Source: Kocuria sp. (GTDB taxonomy: Bacteria > Actinomycetota > Actinomycetes > Actinomycetales > Micrococcaceae). From it: a DNA stretch of 64,000 bases. A program made the position numbers and the translations under genes. The stretch covers positions 268,546-332,545 of the forward strand of contig NZ_JAUMTZ010000001.1 of the NCBI RefSeq assembly GCF_030530945.1, read 5' to 3'. Positions 24,949 through 33,477 of the stretch are shown piece after piece. The notes beneath the pieces were generated by a model. That model was not told the DNA's origin, searched no databases, and was given only the letters and a program-made list of their open reading frames with translations. How positions within the stretch are numbered: position 1 is the first letter of the stretch; every line of letters begins with the position of its first letter.

Positions 24949-25425
24949 GTGCGGCTCACGGCATTTTCGGACATCGCCCTGCGGGTGCTGCTGCTGATGG
25001 GCGGGCTGGAGCCGGACACCATGCTGTCCACCCAGCGCATCGCCGAGGGGGTGGGCGCCCCGTACCACCACGTGGCCAAGACGGTGGCCAGGCTGCGGGG
25101 GATGGGCCTGCTGTGCTCCCAGCGCGGACGCTCCGGCGGCGTGGTGCTCACCGCCGAGGGGCGCGAGGCCAGCGTGGGCCGGGTGCTGCGGGAGCTCGAG
25201 GCGGACACCGCGATCGTGGAGTGCGAGGCGGACGAGACGGCCTGCCCGCTCAACCACGGGTGCAGGCTGCGCCGCGCCCTGGCCGGGGCGCGCGAGGCGT
25301 TCTACCGCGAGCTCGACGGTGTCACGGTCGCCTCCCTCGTGAACCCGCGCCAGGTGGGTCCCATCGCGGTGCAGCTCGGGCTGCGCCCGCCAGGCCAGGA
25401 CGCCGCTGCCGCCGCCACCAAATAA
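24949..25425 (+). CDS. nsrR: NsrR nitric-oxide-sensing repressor
   Basis: An Rrf2-family [Fe-S] regulator of 158 residues. It starts MRLTAFSDIALRVLLLM, has the winged helix with IAEGVGAPYHHVAKTVARLR, and the cluster ligands Cys92, Cys99 and Cys105 (ECEADETAC, NHGC), a spacing close to that of Streptomyces NsrR. NO destroys the cluster and lifts repression. The start is a GTG after AAGGGA. The NO dioxygenase gene hmp begins 57 nt downstream, and a candidate operator lies between them, so NsrR most likely represses hmp. Confidence 0.93.
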   Translation: MRLTAFSDIALRVLLLMGGLEPDTMLSTQRIAEGVGAPYHHVAKTVARLRGMGLLCSQRGRSGGVVLTAEGREASVGRVLRELEADTAIVECEADETACPLNHGCRLRRALAGAREAFYRELDGVTVASLVNPRQVGPIAVQLGLRPPGQDAAAAATK

Positions 25426-25427
25426 AC

Positions 25428-25442
25428 AGCATGTAAAATGCT
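25428..25442 (+). promoter_or_regulatory. Inverted repeat AGCAT-N5-ATGCT, candidate NsrR operator
   Basis: AGCAT (25428-25432), spacer GTAAA, ATGCT (25438-25442) in an AT-rich patch 3 nt after the nsrR stop and 40 nt before hmp. Placement and symmetry fit an NsrR site controlling hmp; binding is inferred. Confidence 0.55.
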
Positions 25443-25481
25443 AAATTGGCTTCCGTCCCATGACGACGAGAGGAAGCCACC

Positions 25482-26666
25482 ATGCTGTCCGAGAAGTCAC
25501 GCCCGGTCATCGAAGCCACCATCGGTGTGGTCGCCGAGCGCATTCCCCACATCACCCCGCTGTTCTACCGCTCGATGTTCGATGCCCGCCCGGACCTGCT
25601 GGACGGCATGTTCAGCCGCTCCAACCAGCGCAACGGCTCCCAGCCGCAGGCCCTGGCCGGCTCCATCGCCATGTTCGCCTCCCACCTGCTCACGCACCCG
25701 GACTCCTACCCGGACGAGGTGCTCTCCCGCGTGGCGCACAAGCACGCGTCGTTGGGGCTGCCGGCGGACGAGTACCCCACGGTGCACGAGCACCTCTTCG
25801 GCGCGATCGCCGCGGACCTGGGGGACGCGGCCACGCCGGAGGTGGTGGCGGCGTGGGACGAGGTGTACTGGCTGATGGCCGATGCCCTCATCAAGCTCGA
25901 GAAGGGCCTCTACGCCGCACAGGCCAACGACGTGATGTTCGTGCCCTTCCGGGTGGCCGGCAAGGAGGAGGTGGCGGAGGGGGTGCTCGCCTTCGACCTC
26001 GAGCCCGCGGACGACACCCCCATGACCCCCGCGGTCCCCGGACAGTACGTCTCCCTCCAGGTCACCGTCCCGGACGGGCTGCGCCAGCCGCGCCAGTTCA
26101 CCCTGGTGCCCGGCGAGGCGGGCCACCGGCGCATCGTGGTGCGGGAGGACCCCCAGGGGGAGGTCACACCCGTCCTGCACCGGGGTGTCCGCGTGGGGGA
26201 CGTCCTGGAGGTCTCCAACCCGTACGGGGACGTGGTCCTGGACCCGGACGCCCACGGACCGCTCGTGCTGGTCTCCGGCGGCATCGGGGTGACCCCCATG
26301 CTCGCCTTCCTGGACCAGCTGGTGCGGGAGGACCCCCAGCGGGAGGTCCTGGTGCTCCACGCGGACCGCTCCGAGGCCGCCTGGCCGTGCCGTGAGCTCG
26401 TGCGCGAGCACGTCTCGCGGCTGCCGCACGCCCGCCTGGTGTCCTGGCTGGGCGCCGAGGGCGAGGGCGACTTCCACGGACGCATGGACGTCTCCCGCGT
26501 GACGGTCCCCGCCGACGCCGAGGTCTACATGTGCGGCTCCCTGCCCTTCATGCAGTCCGTGCGCTCGCAGCTCGTCGACGCCGGGATTCCCGGCCGTGCG
26601 ATCCACTACGAGATCTTCGGCCCGGACCTGTGGATGCTCCACGACGAGGCGCGCACCGCCGCCTGA
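25482..26666 (+). CDS. hmp: Flavohaemoprotein (nitric oxide dioxygenase)
   Basis: Converts NO to nitrate using O2 and NAD(P)H. The 394-residue product has an N-terminal globin domain (about 1-138; proximal His88 in HKHAS, Tyr29 in LFYRSMF), an FAD domain (about 150-255, RQFTL motif) and an NAD domain (about 260-390; SGGIGVTPMLAF, YMCGSLPFM). AGGAAG stands 6 nt before the ATG. Downstream of nsrR on the same strand and ended by a 17-bp palindrome. Confidence 0.97.
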   Translation: MLSEKSRPVIEATIGVVAERIPHITPLFYRSMFDARPDLLDGMFSRSNQRNGSQPQALAGSIAMFASHLLTHPDSYPDEVLSRVAHKHASLGLPADEYPTVHEHLFGAIAADLGDAATPEVVAAWDEVYWLMADALIKLEKGLYAAQANDVMFVPFRVAGKEEVAEGVLAFDLEPADDTPMTPAVPGQYVSLQVTVPDGLRQPRQFTLVPGEAGHRRIVVREDPQGEVTPVLHRGVRVGDVLEVSNPYGDVVLDPDAHGPLVLVSGGIGVTPMLAFLDQLVREDPQREVLVLHADRSEAAWPCRELVREHVSRLPHARLVSWLGAEGEGDFHGRMDVSRVTVPADAEVYMCGSLPFMQSVRSQLVDAGIPGRAIHYEIFGPDLWMLHDEARTAA

Positions 26667-26683
26667 CGGCCGCACCCGGCAAG

Positions 26684-26722
26684 GACGACGCCGCGCGGCC
26701 GGGGTGGCCGCGCGGCGTCGTC
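26684..26722. terminator. Perfect 17-bp hairpin made of two inverted repeat copies
   Basis: The arm 26684-26700 (GACGACGCCGCGCGGCC) is perfectly complementary to 26706-26722 across the loop GGGGT. It separates the convergent hmp and phosphomannomutase genes, so it probably terminates both. Each arm begins with the window-wide GACGACGCCGC unit, giving a REP-like structure. Confidence 0.85.
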
Positions 26723-26766
26723 GTCCGCTCTTCCCGGGGCGGTGGAGAAGCCCGGGCGGGACCGGC

Positions 26767-28176
26767 TCAGGCCTGGCGCACCAGACCCAGCACGGTGTCC
26801 CGCACCCGCTCCATGGTGGCAGGGTCCGGGCCCTCCACGTTCAGGCGCAGGAACGGCTCCGTGTTGGAGGGGCGCAGGTTGAACCACCAGCCCTGCTCGG
26901 GGTGGGTGAAGGTGGTGCCGTCCATGTCCTCCACCGCCACGGCGGGATCGGTCGCGGCGAAGTGGGCGCGCACCCGGTCCACCGCGGCAGCCTTGTCCTC
27001 GATCTCCGAGTTGATCTCCCCGGAGGCGGTGTACGGGTCGTAGCGGTCCATGAGCTCGCTCAGGGTGCCGTCCTGCTCGCCCAGGGCGGCCAGCACGTGC
27101 ATTGCGGCGAGCATGCCGGTGTCCGCGTTGAAGAAGTCCTTGAAGTAGTAGTGCGCCGAGTGCTCGCCGCCGAAGACCGCGTGCTCCGAGGCCATCACGG
27201 CCTTGATGAACGAGTGGCCCACCCGGGTGCGCACGGGACGCCCGCCCCGGGACTCGATGAGCTCCGGCACCGCCTTCGAGGTGATGAGGTTGTGGATCAC
27301 CACGGGGTGCTCCTCGCCCGAGGCCTGGGCCCGGGCGATCTCCCGCTCGGCCACGATGGCGGCCACCGCCGAGGGGGAGACCGGGTCGCCGTTCTGGTCC
27401 ACCACGAAGCAGCGGTCGGCGTCGCCGTCGAATGCCAGGCCGAGGTCCGCGCCGTGCTCGCGCACGGCCCGCTGCAGGTCCACCAGGTTGGCGGGCTCCA
27501 GCGGGTTGGCCGGGTGGTTCGGGAACGTGCCGTCCAGCTCGAAGTACAGGGGCACGATCTCCAGGGGCAGCGGGTCCAGCAGGGCGTCGCCCAGCACCGC
27601 GGGCGTGGTGAGACCGGCCATGCCGTTGCCGGCGTCCACCACCACCTTCAGGGGGCGGATCTCCCGCAGGTCCACCAGGGAGCGCAGGTAGCGGGCGTAG
27701 TCGCCCAGCACGTCCCGGCGGGTGACCTGCCCGCGGGAACCGGCCTGCGGGATCTCACCGGCATCCAGGTAGCCCTGGGCGGTGTCCCGGATCTCGTACA
27801 GCCCGGTGTCGGAGGACACGGGAACAGCCCCGGCCTTGGCCATCTTGATGCCGTTGTACTGCGCCGGGTTGTGGCTCGCCGTGAAGGTGGCCCCCGCGCA
27901 GTCCAGGGTGCCGCACGCGAAGTACAGCTCGTCCGTGGAGATGCTGCCGATCACCGTGACGTCCGCGCCGCGCCGGGTGGCGCCCTCAGCGAAGGCCTCG
28001 ACGAACTCCGGGGAGGACGGGCGCATGTCACCGCCCACCACCACGGTGGAGCCGGGGAGGCCCAGGACGTCCACGAACGCGGCCCCGGTGGCGCGCACGC
28101 TGTCCGCCGTGATGCTCTCGCCCACGATGCCGCGGACGTCGTAGGCCTTGAATGATGAGGAAAGATCTGTGGTCAC
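26767..28176 (-). CDS. manB: Phosphomannomutase/phosphoglucomutase
   Basis: Interconverts hexose-6- and hexose-1-phosphates; with ManA encoded divergently next door it supplies mannose-1-phosphate for GDP-mannose and cell-envelope glycans. The 469-residue alpha-D-phosphohexomutase has the phosphoserine Ser101 in TASHNPAQYNGIK, the metal loop FDGDADRCF, the sugar loop GGEHSAHYYF and the phosphate loop LRPSNTEPFLRLN. The start is a GTG at 28176, 7 nt after a TAGACT -10 with no ribosome binding site; a very long upstream frame is antisense to manA and is rejected. Confidence 0.93.
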   Translation of the reverse strand: MTTDLSSSFKAYDVRGIVGESITADSVRATGAAFVDVLGLPGSTVVVGGDMRPSSPEFVEAFAEGATRRGADVTVIGSISTDELYFACGTLDCAGATFTASHNPAQYNGIKMAKAGAVPVSSDTGLYEIRDTAQGYLDAGEIPQAGSRGQVTRRDVLGDYARYLRSLVDLREIRPLKVVVDAGNGMAGLTTPAVLGDALLDPLPLEIVPLYFELDGTFPNHPANPLEPANLVDLQRAVREHGADLGLAFDGDADRCFVVDQNGDPVSPSAVAAIVAEREIARAQASGEEHPVVIHNLITSKAVPELIESRGGRPVRTRVGHSFIKAVMASEHAVFGGEHSAHYYFKDFFNADTGMLAAMHVLAALGEQDGTLSELMDRYDPYTASGEINSEIEDKAAAVDRVRAHFAATDPAVAVEDMDGTTFTHPEQGWWFNLRPSNTEPFLRLNVEGPDPATMERVRDTVLGLVRQA

Positions 28177-28183
28177 GCTCGGG

Positions 28184-28189
28184 AGTCTA
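28184..28189 (-). promoter_or_regulatory. -10 hexamer TAGACT of leaderless phosphomannomutase gene
   Basis: Reading the minus strand, TAGACT is followed by 7 nt and then the GTG start. No ribosome binding site lies between. Confidence 0.6.
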
Positions 28190-28278
28190 CGTGAGCGCGG
28201 AGGGCCGGTCCCCGGGCGGTTCCCGTCCCGCAACGGGCTGCCCGGGGATTCGTGGGGCGCTGTGGTTACATGAGTGCC

Positions 28279-29520
28279 ATGCGCGAGTTCCTGAGGATGA
28301 CCAACCCGATCCAGCACTACACCTGGGGGTCCCGCTCGGTGCTCGCGTCCCTGCAGGGACGCCCCGGGCCCACGCCGGAGCCGGAGGCCGAGCTGTGGAT
28401 GGGCGCCCACGCGAGCGCCCCGTCCCGCGTGCACCACCGCGGCCGCCAGTGCGGACTGGACGAGGTGGCGCCCCACTTGCCGTTCCTGCTCAAGATCCTG
28501 GCCATCGCGGCACCCCTGTCCATCCAGGTCCACCCCACCACCGACCAGGCGCGGGAGGGCTTCGCGCGGGAGGAGGCCCAGGGCGTGGCCCGGGACGCGC
28601 CCCACCGCAACTACAAGGACGAGCACGCGAAGCCCGAGACCGTGGTGGCGCTCACGGACATGTGGCTGCTCGCCGGGCAGCAGCAGCGCGAGCCCCTCGC
28701 GGCGCTCGCGGCGGACCTCGACCTGCCCTGGCTGGCCGTTGCGGCCCAGTCCGAGTGCCCCGTCCGCCACGCGCTGCAGCTGCCGGAGGACGACGCCGCG
28801 GCCGCCGTCCGCGCGTGCGTGGCCGCCGCGGGCCCCGACACGGCGGTGTCCGCACAAGAGGGGACCCTGGCGCTGAGCCCGGACATGTCGTCCACCGAGC
28901 GCGCCCGGTGCCTGATCCGGCTGCTCACCCACCACTATCCGCAGGACCGGGGGCTGCTGGTGGCACTGTGCATGAACCTGGTGCACCTGGCCCCGGGCCA
29001 GGCACTGTTCACCCCGGCCCGCCAGGTGCACGCCTACCTCAGCGGCACGGCCGTGGAGATCATGGGCTGCTCGGACAACGTGCTGCGCGCGGGGCTGACG
29101 TCCAAGCACGTGGACGTCCCGGAGCTGCTGGACGTCATGGGGGACACCCAGGAGCCCGTGGCCCTGCTGGAGACCACCACCGCGCCGGACGGTGCGGTGG
29201 TCTACCCCCTGTGGGACCCCGCGGTGAGCCTCGTCTCCGCCCGGGTCGCCCCCGGTGAGCCGCTCGTGCGCGAGACCGCCGGGACCTGCATGCTCCTCGT
29301 CACGGAGGGTGAGGTCACGGCCCGGGCCCACACCACCCCGGCTGGGGAGGGCACGTCCACCTCGGCCCGGGAGGGCGCACCGGCGGGTCCGGACGCGGTG
29401 CCGGGCACGGCGGCGTCGTCGGGCGAGTCCCTGGTGTGCCTGGAGGGCCCGAGCACCATCGCCGTGGAGGGCACGGGACGGGTGTTCCTCGTGGAGGCCG
29501 TCACGCACACCACCGTGTGA
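28279..29520 (+). CDS. manA: Mannose-6-phosphate isomerase
   Basis: A type I phosphomannose isomerase (fructose-6-P to mannose-6-P), about 413 residues. PIQHYTWGSRSVLASL, LLKILAIAAPLSIQVHP (zinc ligands Gln and His), KDEHAKPETVVAL (zinc Glu) and TPARQVHAYLSGTAVEIMGCSDNVLRAGLT are diagnostic. The C-terminal part has a low-complexity insertion (AGEGTSTSAREGAPAGP) carrying a repeat copy at 29412, and another copy (28789) falls in PEDDAAAAV. The ATG at 28279 is chosen (TTACAT 7 nt upstream, no ribosome binding site); 28270 is an alternative. Divergent from manB. Confidence 0.92.
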   Translation: MREFLRMTNPIQHYTWGSRSVLASLQGRPGPTPEPEAELWMGAHASAPSRVHHRGRQCGLDEVAPHLPFLLKILAIAAPLSIQVHPTTDQAREGFAREEAQGVARDAPHRNYKDEHAKPETVVALTDMWLLAGQQQREPLAALAADLDLPWLAVAAQSECPVRHALQLPEDDAAAAVRACVAAAGPDTAVSAQEGTLALSPDMSSTERARCLIRLLTHHYPQDRGLLVALCMNLVHLAPGQALFTPARQVHAYLSGTAVEIMGCSDNVLRAGLTSKHVDVPELLDVMGDTQEPVALLETTTAPDGAVVYPLWDPAVSLVSARVAPGEPLVRETAGTCMLLVTEGEVTARAHTTPAGEGTSTSAREGAPAGPDAVPGTAASSGESLVCLEGPSTIAVEGTGRVFLVEAVTHTTV

Positions 29521-29617
29521 CGGGCACGATCTCACCCTTTGCGGTGTCGCGGGGGGTCTGCAGAGCGCGTTGAATGGCGGGGCCCTTTCGACGGACGAGC
29601 ATGCAACGGGAGAAACG

Positions 29618-30163
29618 ATGGACCGGCGGATCGAACGCACCCGCGCCGCAGTGGTGCGAGCCGCAGTGGAACTGGTGTCCCACCGCGGCTCACAGGTGGG
29701 GATGACGGAGATCGCGGACGCCGCCGGGGTCAGCCGCAAGGCCGTCTACGAGAACTTCGGCTCCCGGGACCAGGTGCTGCGCAGCGCCACCGAGTGCCTG
29801 CTCGCGGGTGCGCCCCCGCGGGTGCAGGCCCTGGACCGGGAGCGCCCGAACCCCTGGGACGCCGTGCTGCCGCCCCTCGCCGAGCACATCGAGCGCTTCC
29901 GGGACTACTACCGCGCCGTGCTCTCCGGGCCGGGCTGCTTCCTCACGCGTGACGCCGTGGTGGGCCACGCCGTCAGTGGGCTGCGGGACGTCCGGGACCG
30001 CCAGCGCCTTCCGGCGGACGGCGCCGCGGGGGCGTGCGACCGGTTCATCGTCCACGGTCTCGTGGGGGTCGTGGCGGACGCGCTGCTGCAGCAGGGGGAC
30101 ACGGACCTGCGCGGGCTCGTCGAATCCCTGACCGCGGGGCTCGCGGTCTCCGCCCTCTCCTGA
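29618..30163 (+). CDS. TetR-family transcriptional regulator
   Basis: The 181-residue product has an N-terminal TetR helix-turn-helix: RAAVVRAAVELVSHRGSQVG, MTEIADAAGVSRKAVYENFG (residues ~8-50). The ligand domain is not recognisable. The ATG at 29618 follows GGGAGA; a longer upstream frame overlaps the manA end and is rejected. The target is unknown; the next gene is an NAD(P)-binding protein 117 nt downstream on the same strand. Confidence 0.85.
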   Translation: MDRRIERTRAAVVRAAVELVSHRGSQVGMTEIADAAGVSRKAVYENFGSRDQVLRSATECLLAGAPPRVQALDRERPNPWDAVLPPLAEHIERFRDYYRAVLSGPGCFLTRDAVVGHAVSGLRDVRDRQRLPADGAAGACDRFIVHGLVGVVADALLQQGDTDLRGLVESLTAGLAVSALS

Positions 30164-30280
30164 ACGAGGCCCCTTCCAGAACCGGGAGCGCCCCGGAATA
30201 ATCGGCGTTCCCCGCATGCTGTACGAGGCCCGGGGACCTCCGCGGTTCCCGTCAGCCCCGTTCCGACAGGAGGACCCGCA

Positions 30281-30943
30281 ATGTCTGAGATCACGATCAT
30301 CGGCGGCCACGGCAAGGTGGCGCTGCAGCTGGCCCGGTTGCTCTCCACGCAGGGTGAGACGGTCAACGCCGTGATCCGCAAGGAGGAACAGGCCCAGGAC
30401 ATCGAGAACACCGGGGCCACCCCCGTGGTGGCGGACGTCCAGGACATGGACGTGGCCGCCCTGACCGAGCTGCTCTCCGGCCAGGAGACCGTGGTGTGGT
30501 CCGCGGGCGCCGGCGGAGGCTCCCCCGAGCGCACCTGGGCGGTGGACCGGGACGCCGCCATCCGCTCCATGGACGCGGCCCAGGCGGCAGGCGTCTCGCG
30601 GTACATCATGGTGTCCTACATGGGAGCGGGCCAGGACCACGGCCTCTCCGAGGACGACGACTTCTACCCCTACGCCCAGGCCAAGGCGGACGCGGACGAT
30701 CACCTGCGCGCCAGCTCCCTGGACTGGACCATCCTGGGCCCGGGCGCGCTCACCGACGACGACCCCTCCGGCTCGATCACGCTCGGCAAGGTCGACGGTG
30801 GAGGGGACAGCAGCACGGCCCGCGGCAACGTGGCCCTCGTGGCCGCGCGGGCCATTGCGGACCCCAGGGGCACCTCCGGGAAGTTCATCGAGTTCGCGGA
30901 CGGGGACACCCCCATCGCGCAGGCCCTCGACTCCCTGGACTGA
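30281..30943 (+). CDS. NAD(P)-binding Rossmann protein (atypical SDR, YwnB/NmrA-like)
   Basis: The 220-residue product begins with the dinucleotide-binding strand-turn SEITIIGGHGKVALQLARLL (G-x-x-G-x-x-x), then GATPVVADVQD, VVWSAGAG, MVSYMGAG and YAQAKADADDHLRASSLDWTILGPGAL, the sequence pattern of atypical short-chain dehydrogenases of the NAD(P)H-binding family. Such proteins act as sugar epimerase-like or redox sensors; no substrate is evident. CAGGAGG precedes the ATG by 6 nt. The preceding TetR gene could regulate it. Confidence 0.83.
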   Translation: MSEITIIGGHGKVALQLARLLSTQGETVNAVIRKEEQAQDIENTGATPVVADVQDMDVAALTELLSGQETVVWSAGAGGGSPERTWAVDRDAAIRSMDAAQAAGVSRYIMVSYMGAGQDHGLSEDDDFYPYAQAKADADDHLRASSLDWTILGPGALTDDDPSGSITLGKVDGGGDSSTARGNVALVAARAIADPRGTSGKFIEFADGDTPIAQALDSLD

Positions 30944-31015
30944 CACCCGGTCCGCGTCCCACCGCCTCCGGCCCGCGCCACGCCTCCGGGCAGCCGCGCG
31001 GGCCGGAGCGTCTTC

Positions 31016-31021
31016 TAGGCT
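31016..31021 (+). promoter_or_regulatory. -10 hexamer TAGGCT of leaderless acylphosphatase gene
   Basis: TAGGCT ends 7 nt before the ATG at 31029 and there is no ribosome binding site. Confidence 0.55.
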
Positions 31022-31028
31022 GGTGCCC

Positions 31029-31367
31029 ATGGAGATGCCATCGATCCACCCGCACGCCTCCCACGACCGGAGCCCCGAGACCCTCGACCTCGACGAGGTC
31101 ATCGCGCTGGAAGCCGTGGTGCACGGACAGGTGCAGGGTGTGGGGTTCAGGTACTGGTGCTGGCGCCAGGCCGAGGAGCTGGGCCTCACCGGCTCCGCCA
31201 CCAACAACGAGGACGGCACCGTGACCGTGGTGGCGGAAGGTCCACGTCGCGCCGTGGGCGACTTCCTCAAGTCCCTGATCTCCCGGGACACCCCGGGTGC
31301 CGTGATCACGGTGGACGAGCACTTCGGCCCGCCCACCGGGCAGTACACGGAGTTCAGCACGCACTGA
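31029..31367 (+). CDS. acyP: Acylphosphatase
   Basis: Hydrolyses acylphosphates. The 112-residue product carries the family signature VHGQVQGVGFRYWCWRQAEE (catalytic Arg in GFRY) and the second motif GSATNNEDGTVTVVAEG (catalytic Asn). It has about 25 extra N-terminal residues compared with the usual ~92-residue enzyme, mostly His/Pro/Ser/Asp and probably disordered. Confidence 0.92.
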   Translation: MEMPSIHPHASHDRSPETLDLDEVIALEAVVHGQVQGVGFRYWCWRQAEELGLTGSATNNEDGTVTVVAEGPRRAVGDFLKSLISRDTPGAVITVDEHFGPPTGQYTEFSTH

Positions 31368-31371
31368 GGCT

Positions 31372-31395
31372 CCACCCGTTCGCTGGTGCGGGTGG
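31372..31395 (+). terminator. Hairpin after the acylphosphatase gene
   Basis: CCACCCG (31372-31378) pairs with CGGGTGG (31389-31395), 5 nt past the stop, without a T-run. Confidence 0.45.
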
Positions 31396-31526
31396 GGGTC
31401 CTGTGTGCCCTGGGCGTACGCAGTCCCGTCCGGGTGCGCGCCGCCGGAGGCCCTGTGTCATAGTGAATCCCGATGGCTCCGGCGCCCAGGCCGGACGACC
31501 CCTACCCGTTCCGAGGAGTGTCACTG

Positions 31527-32336
31527 ATGGGCATCAACCCCCTGAACAAGGTCTTCGACGACAACGGCAAACCCGCACCCGCCGTCAGCAAGTTCCTGGA
31601 CCACACCCTGCGCGTCCAGCGCCCGTGGGTGGTCAAGATGATCAAGCACATGCGCCGGCAGCACCCGGACGAGACCCCCGCACAGCTCGCCAAGCGCGCC
31701 CAGAAGCTCTACGTCCGTTCCGTCACGGCGGGCGGTGGCGCCGTGGGCGCCACCGCGGCCGTGCCGGGCATCGGCACGATCGCCTCGCTGGGGCTCTCCT
31801 CCGTGGCGGTGGCCGGCTACCTCGAGGGCACCGCCCTCTACGCACAGGCCGTCGCGGAGCTGCACGGCGTGGAGCCGAAGGACGAAGAGCAGAACCGCAC
31901 CATGATCATGGCGCTGATGCTCGGTGAGGACGGCCAGGCCCTCATGGGTCAGCTGCTCTCGAGCTCCTCCGCGAGCAAGAGCCTCTCCGGCAAGTGGGGG
32001 CTCATGGTCGGGAAGTCCTCCCAGGACTCCAAGCGCTTCGACGTGGGCCGCACCATCCGCAACATGTTCGTCAAGCGTTTCCTCGCCCGCCAGTCCGGGG
32101 CCGTGCTGGGCCGCGCGCTGCCCTTCGGCCTCGGCGCCGTGGTGGGCGGCGGCGCCAACCTGGCGATGGCCCGCCAGGTCATCCGCTCCACGCAGGAGGC
32201 CTTCGGGGAGTTCCCGGACCAGTTCCCCCCGAGCCTGTCGCTGGGGGAGCGGGCCGAGAAGTTCGACGGCGGCACCACCGCCACCCAGCAGGACTCCATC
32301 GAGTCCTCCGGGAAGAAGTCCCGCGGGAAGAAGTAA
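31527..32336 (+). CDS. Unrecognised protein with glycine/alanine-rich hydrophobic segments
   Basis: I do not recognise a family with confidence; the layout is weakly EcsC-like. The 269-residue product has a basic helical N-terminus (QRPWVVKMIKHMRRQHPDETP), a hydrophobic Gly/Ala segment (about 72-105, GGGAVGATAAVPGIGTIASL) and a second one (about 210-235, VLGRALPFGLGAVVGGGANL), then a charged tail ending in lysines. AGGAG stands 8 nt before the ATG at 31527, which favours it over an ATG at 31473 that follows CATAGT. A strong terminator follows, so it is probably monocistronic. Confidence 0.7.
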   Translation: MGINPLNKVFDDNGKPAPAVSKFLDHTLRVQRPWVVKMIKHMRRQHPDETPAQLAKRAQKLYVRSVTAGGGAVGATAAVPGIGTIASLGLSSVAVAGYLEGTALYAQAVAELHGVEPKDEEQNRTMIMALMLGEDGQALMGQLLSSSSASKSLSGKWGLMVGKSSQDSKRFDVGRTIRNMFVKRFLARQSGAVLGRALPFGLGAVVGGGANLAMARQVIRSTQEAFGEFPDQFPPSLSLGERAEKFDGGTTATQQDSIESSGKKSRGKK

Positions 32337-32361
32337 GTTCTCCCTGCAGCGGTGCACCGGA

Positions 32362-32391
32362 CGCCCCGGGTGGTCACGACCACCCGGGGCG
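32362..32391 (+). terminator. Strong hairpin terminator
   Basis: CGCCCCGGGTGG (32362-32373) pairs perfectly with CCACCCGGGGCG (32380-32391) around TCACGA, 25 nt after the stop. Confidence 0.8.
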
Positions 32392-32505
32392 GTCCTGTCT
32401 GAGGGGCCGTGCACTGCACGCGGCGTCCCGGATCGTTCACCCGCTGCTCACCCCACGGTCACGGCCGCGCCGCGTGGCGCTCGACGTCGCGTCGCTCCGC
32501 GCTCC

Positions 32506-32511
32506 TATCCT
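32506..32511 (+). promoter_or_regulatory. -10 hexamer TATCCT of leaderless GDPD gene
   Basis: TATCCT ends 6 nt before the GTG at 32518; no ribosome binding site is visible. Confidence 0.6.
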
Positions 32512-32517
32512 GGCGGC

Positions 32518-33477
32518 GTGGCTGACCTGACCGAGAGTTCCCCCGCCCGCCCCCTCGTCTACGCGCACCGCGGCTCCTCGCGCCGCTACCCGGAGCTCAC
32601 CCGGGCCGCGTTCGTGCAGGCCCTCGCCGACGGCGCGGACGGCGTGGAGTGCGACGTCCACCTCACACGCGATGGCCATCTGGTCCTGCACCACGACGCG
32701 CACCTGGGGCGCACCTCCGACGGCTCCGGGCCCGTGGCCCGGCACACCCTGGCGCAGCTGCGCCGCCTGGACGTGACGAGCTGGAAGGGTGTGCGGATCC
32801 CGGCCTCCCACGGCGCGGCCCACGAGCAGCTCATGACGCTGGACGAGCTGCTGGACCTGCTGCTCGCGGCGGGGCGGCCGGTGGGCCTCGCGGTGGAGAC
32901 CAAGCACCCCAGTCCGTGCGGGCAGGCGCTCGAGGAGGCGGTGCTGGCGCTGCTCATGCGCCGCGGCTGGAACCCGGAGACCGGGTGGCTGGGCACCGTG
33001 CTCGTGTCCCTGATGAGCTTCCACCCGGACGCCGTGCGGCACCTGCTGGACTACGTCCCTCCGCGGCACGTGTGCCAGCTGCTCTCCCACGGGCCCGTGG
33101 CGCTGGGCGAGCGGCCCTCACGCGTGGGTGCCGCAACCGCCGCGCTGTGCCGGGCGGGCATGCGGTTCGTGGTGCCCCCGGCGGTGCCCCTGATCTCCCG
33201 CGGTGAGGTGGGGATCGCCGGGCCGGGCATCCAGTGGGTGCGGGAGAACCCGTGGCAGGTGGAGCAGTGGCTGCGCAACGGGTCGGTGCTGCGGGTGTGG
33301 ACCGTGGACACGCGCGCGGACGTCCAGCTGTGCCTCGCGCTGGGGGTCCAGCAGATCACCACGAACGTCCCCGCGCTGGTGCGGGCGTGGACCGACCCGC
33401 AGTACGGTTCCGGCCCGGCCCCGGGGGCGCTGCCCCGGACGAGCCAGCCGGAACTGGTGAACGCCTACAGGCCGTAG
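32518..33477 (+). CDS. Glycerophosphodiester phosphodiesterase
   Basis: The 319-residue TIM-barrel enzyme hydrolyses glycerophosphodiesters to an alcohol and glycerol-3-phosphate. YAHRGSS (catalytic His-Arg), ADGVECDVHLTRDGHLVLHHD (metal Glu/Asp and catalytic His), AVETKHP (metal Glu) and the closing RVWTVDTRADVQLCLALGVQQITTN are the GDPD motifs. No signal peptide, so cytosolic. Its 3' end overlaps the convergent purB gene by 13 bp. Confidence 0.93.
   Translation: MADLTESSPARPLVYAHRGSSRRYPELTRAAFVQALADGADGVECDVHLTRDGHLVLHHDAHLGRTSDGSGPVARHTLAQLRRLDVTSWKGVRIPASHGAAHEQLMTLDELLDLLLAAGRPVGLAVETKHPSPCGQALEEAVLALLMRRGWNPETGWLGTVLVSLMSFHPDAVRHLLDYVPPRHVCQLLSHGPVALGERPSRVGAATAALCRAGMRFVVPPAVPLISRGEVGIAGPGIQWVRENPWQVEQWLRNGSVLRVWTVDTRADVQLCLALGVQQITTNVPALVRAWTDPQYGSGPAPGALPRTSQPELVNAYRP

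Noticed and set aside
28177..29739. Minus-strand upstream extension of the phosphomannomutase frame
   Set aside because: It is antisense to manA, low-complexity, and a GTG with a -10 hexamer 7 nt upstream gives the natural start.
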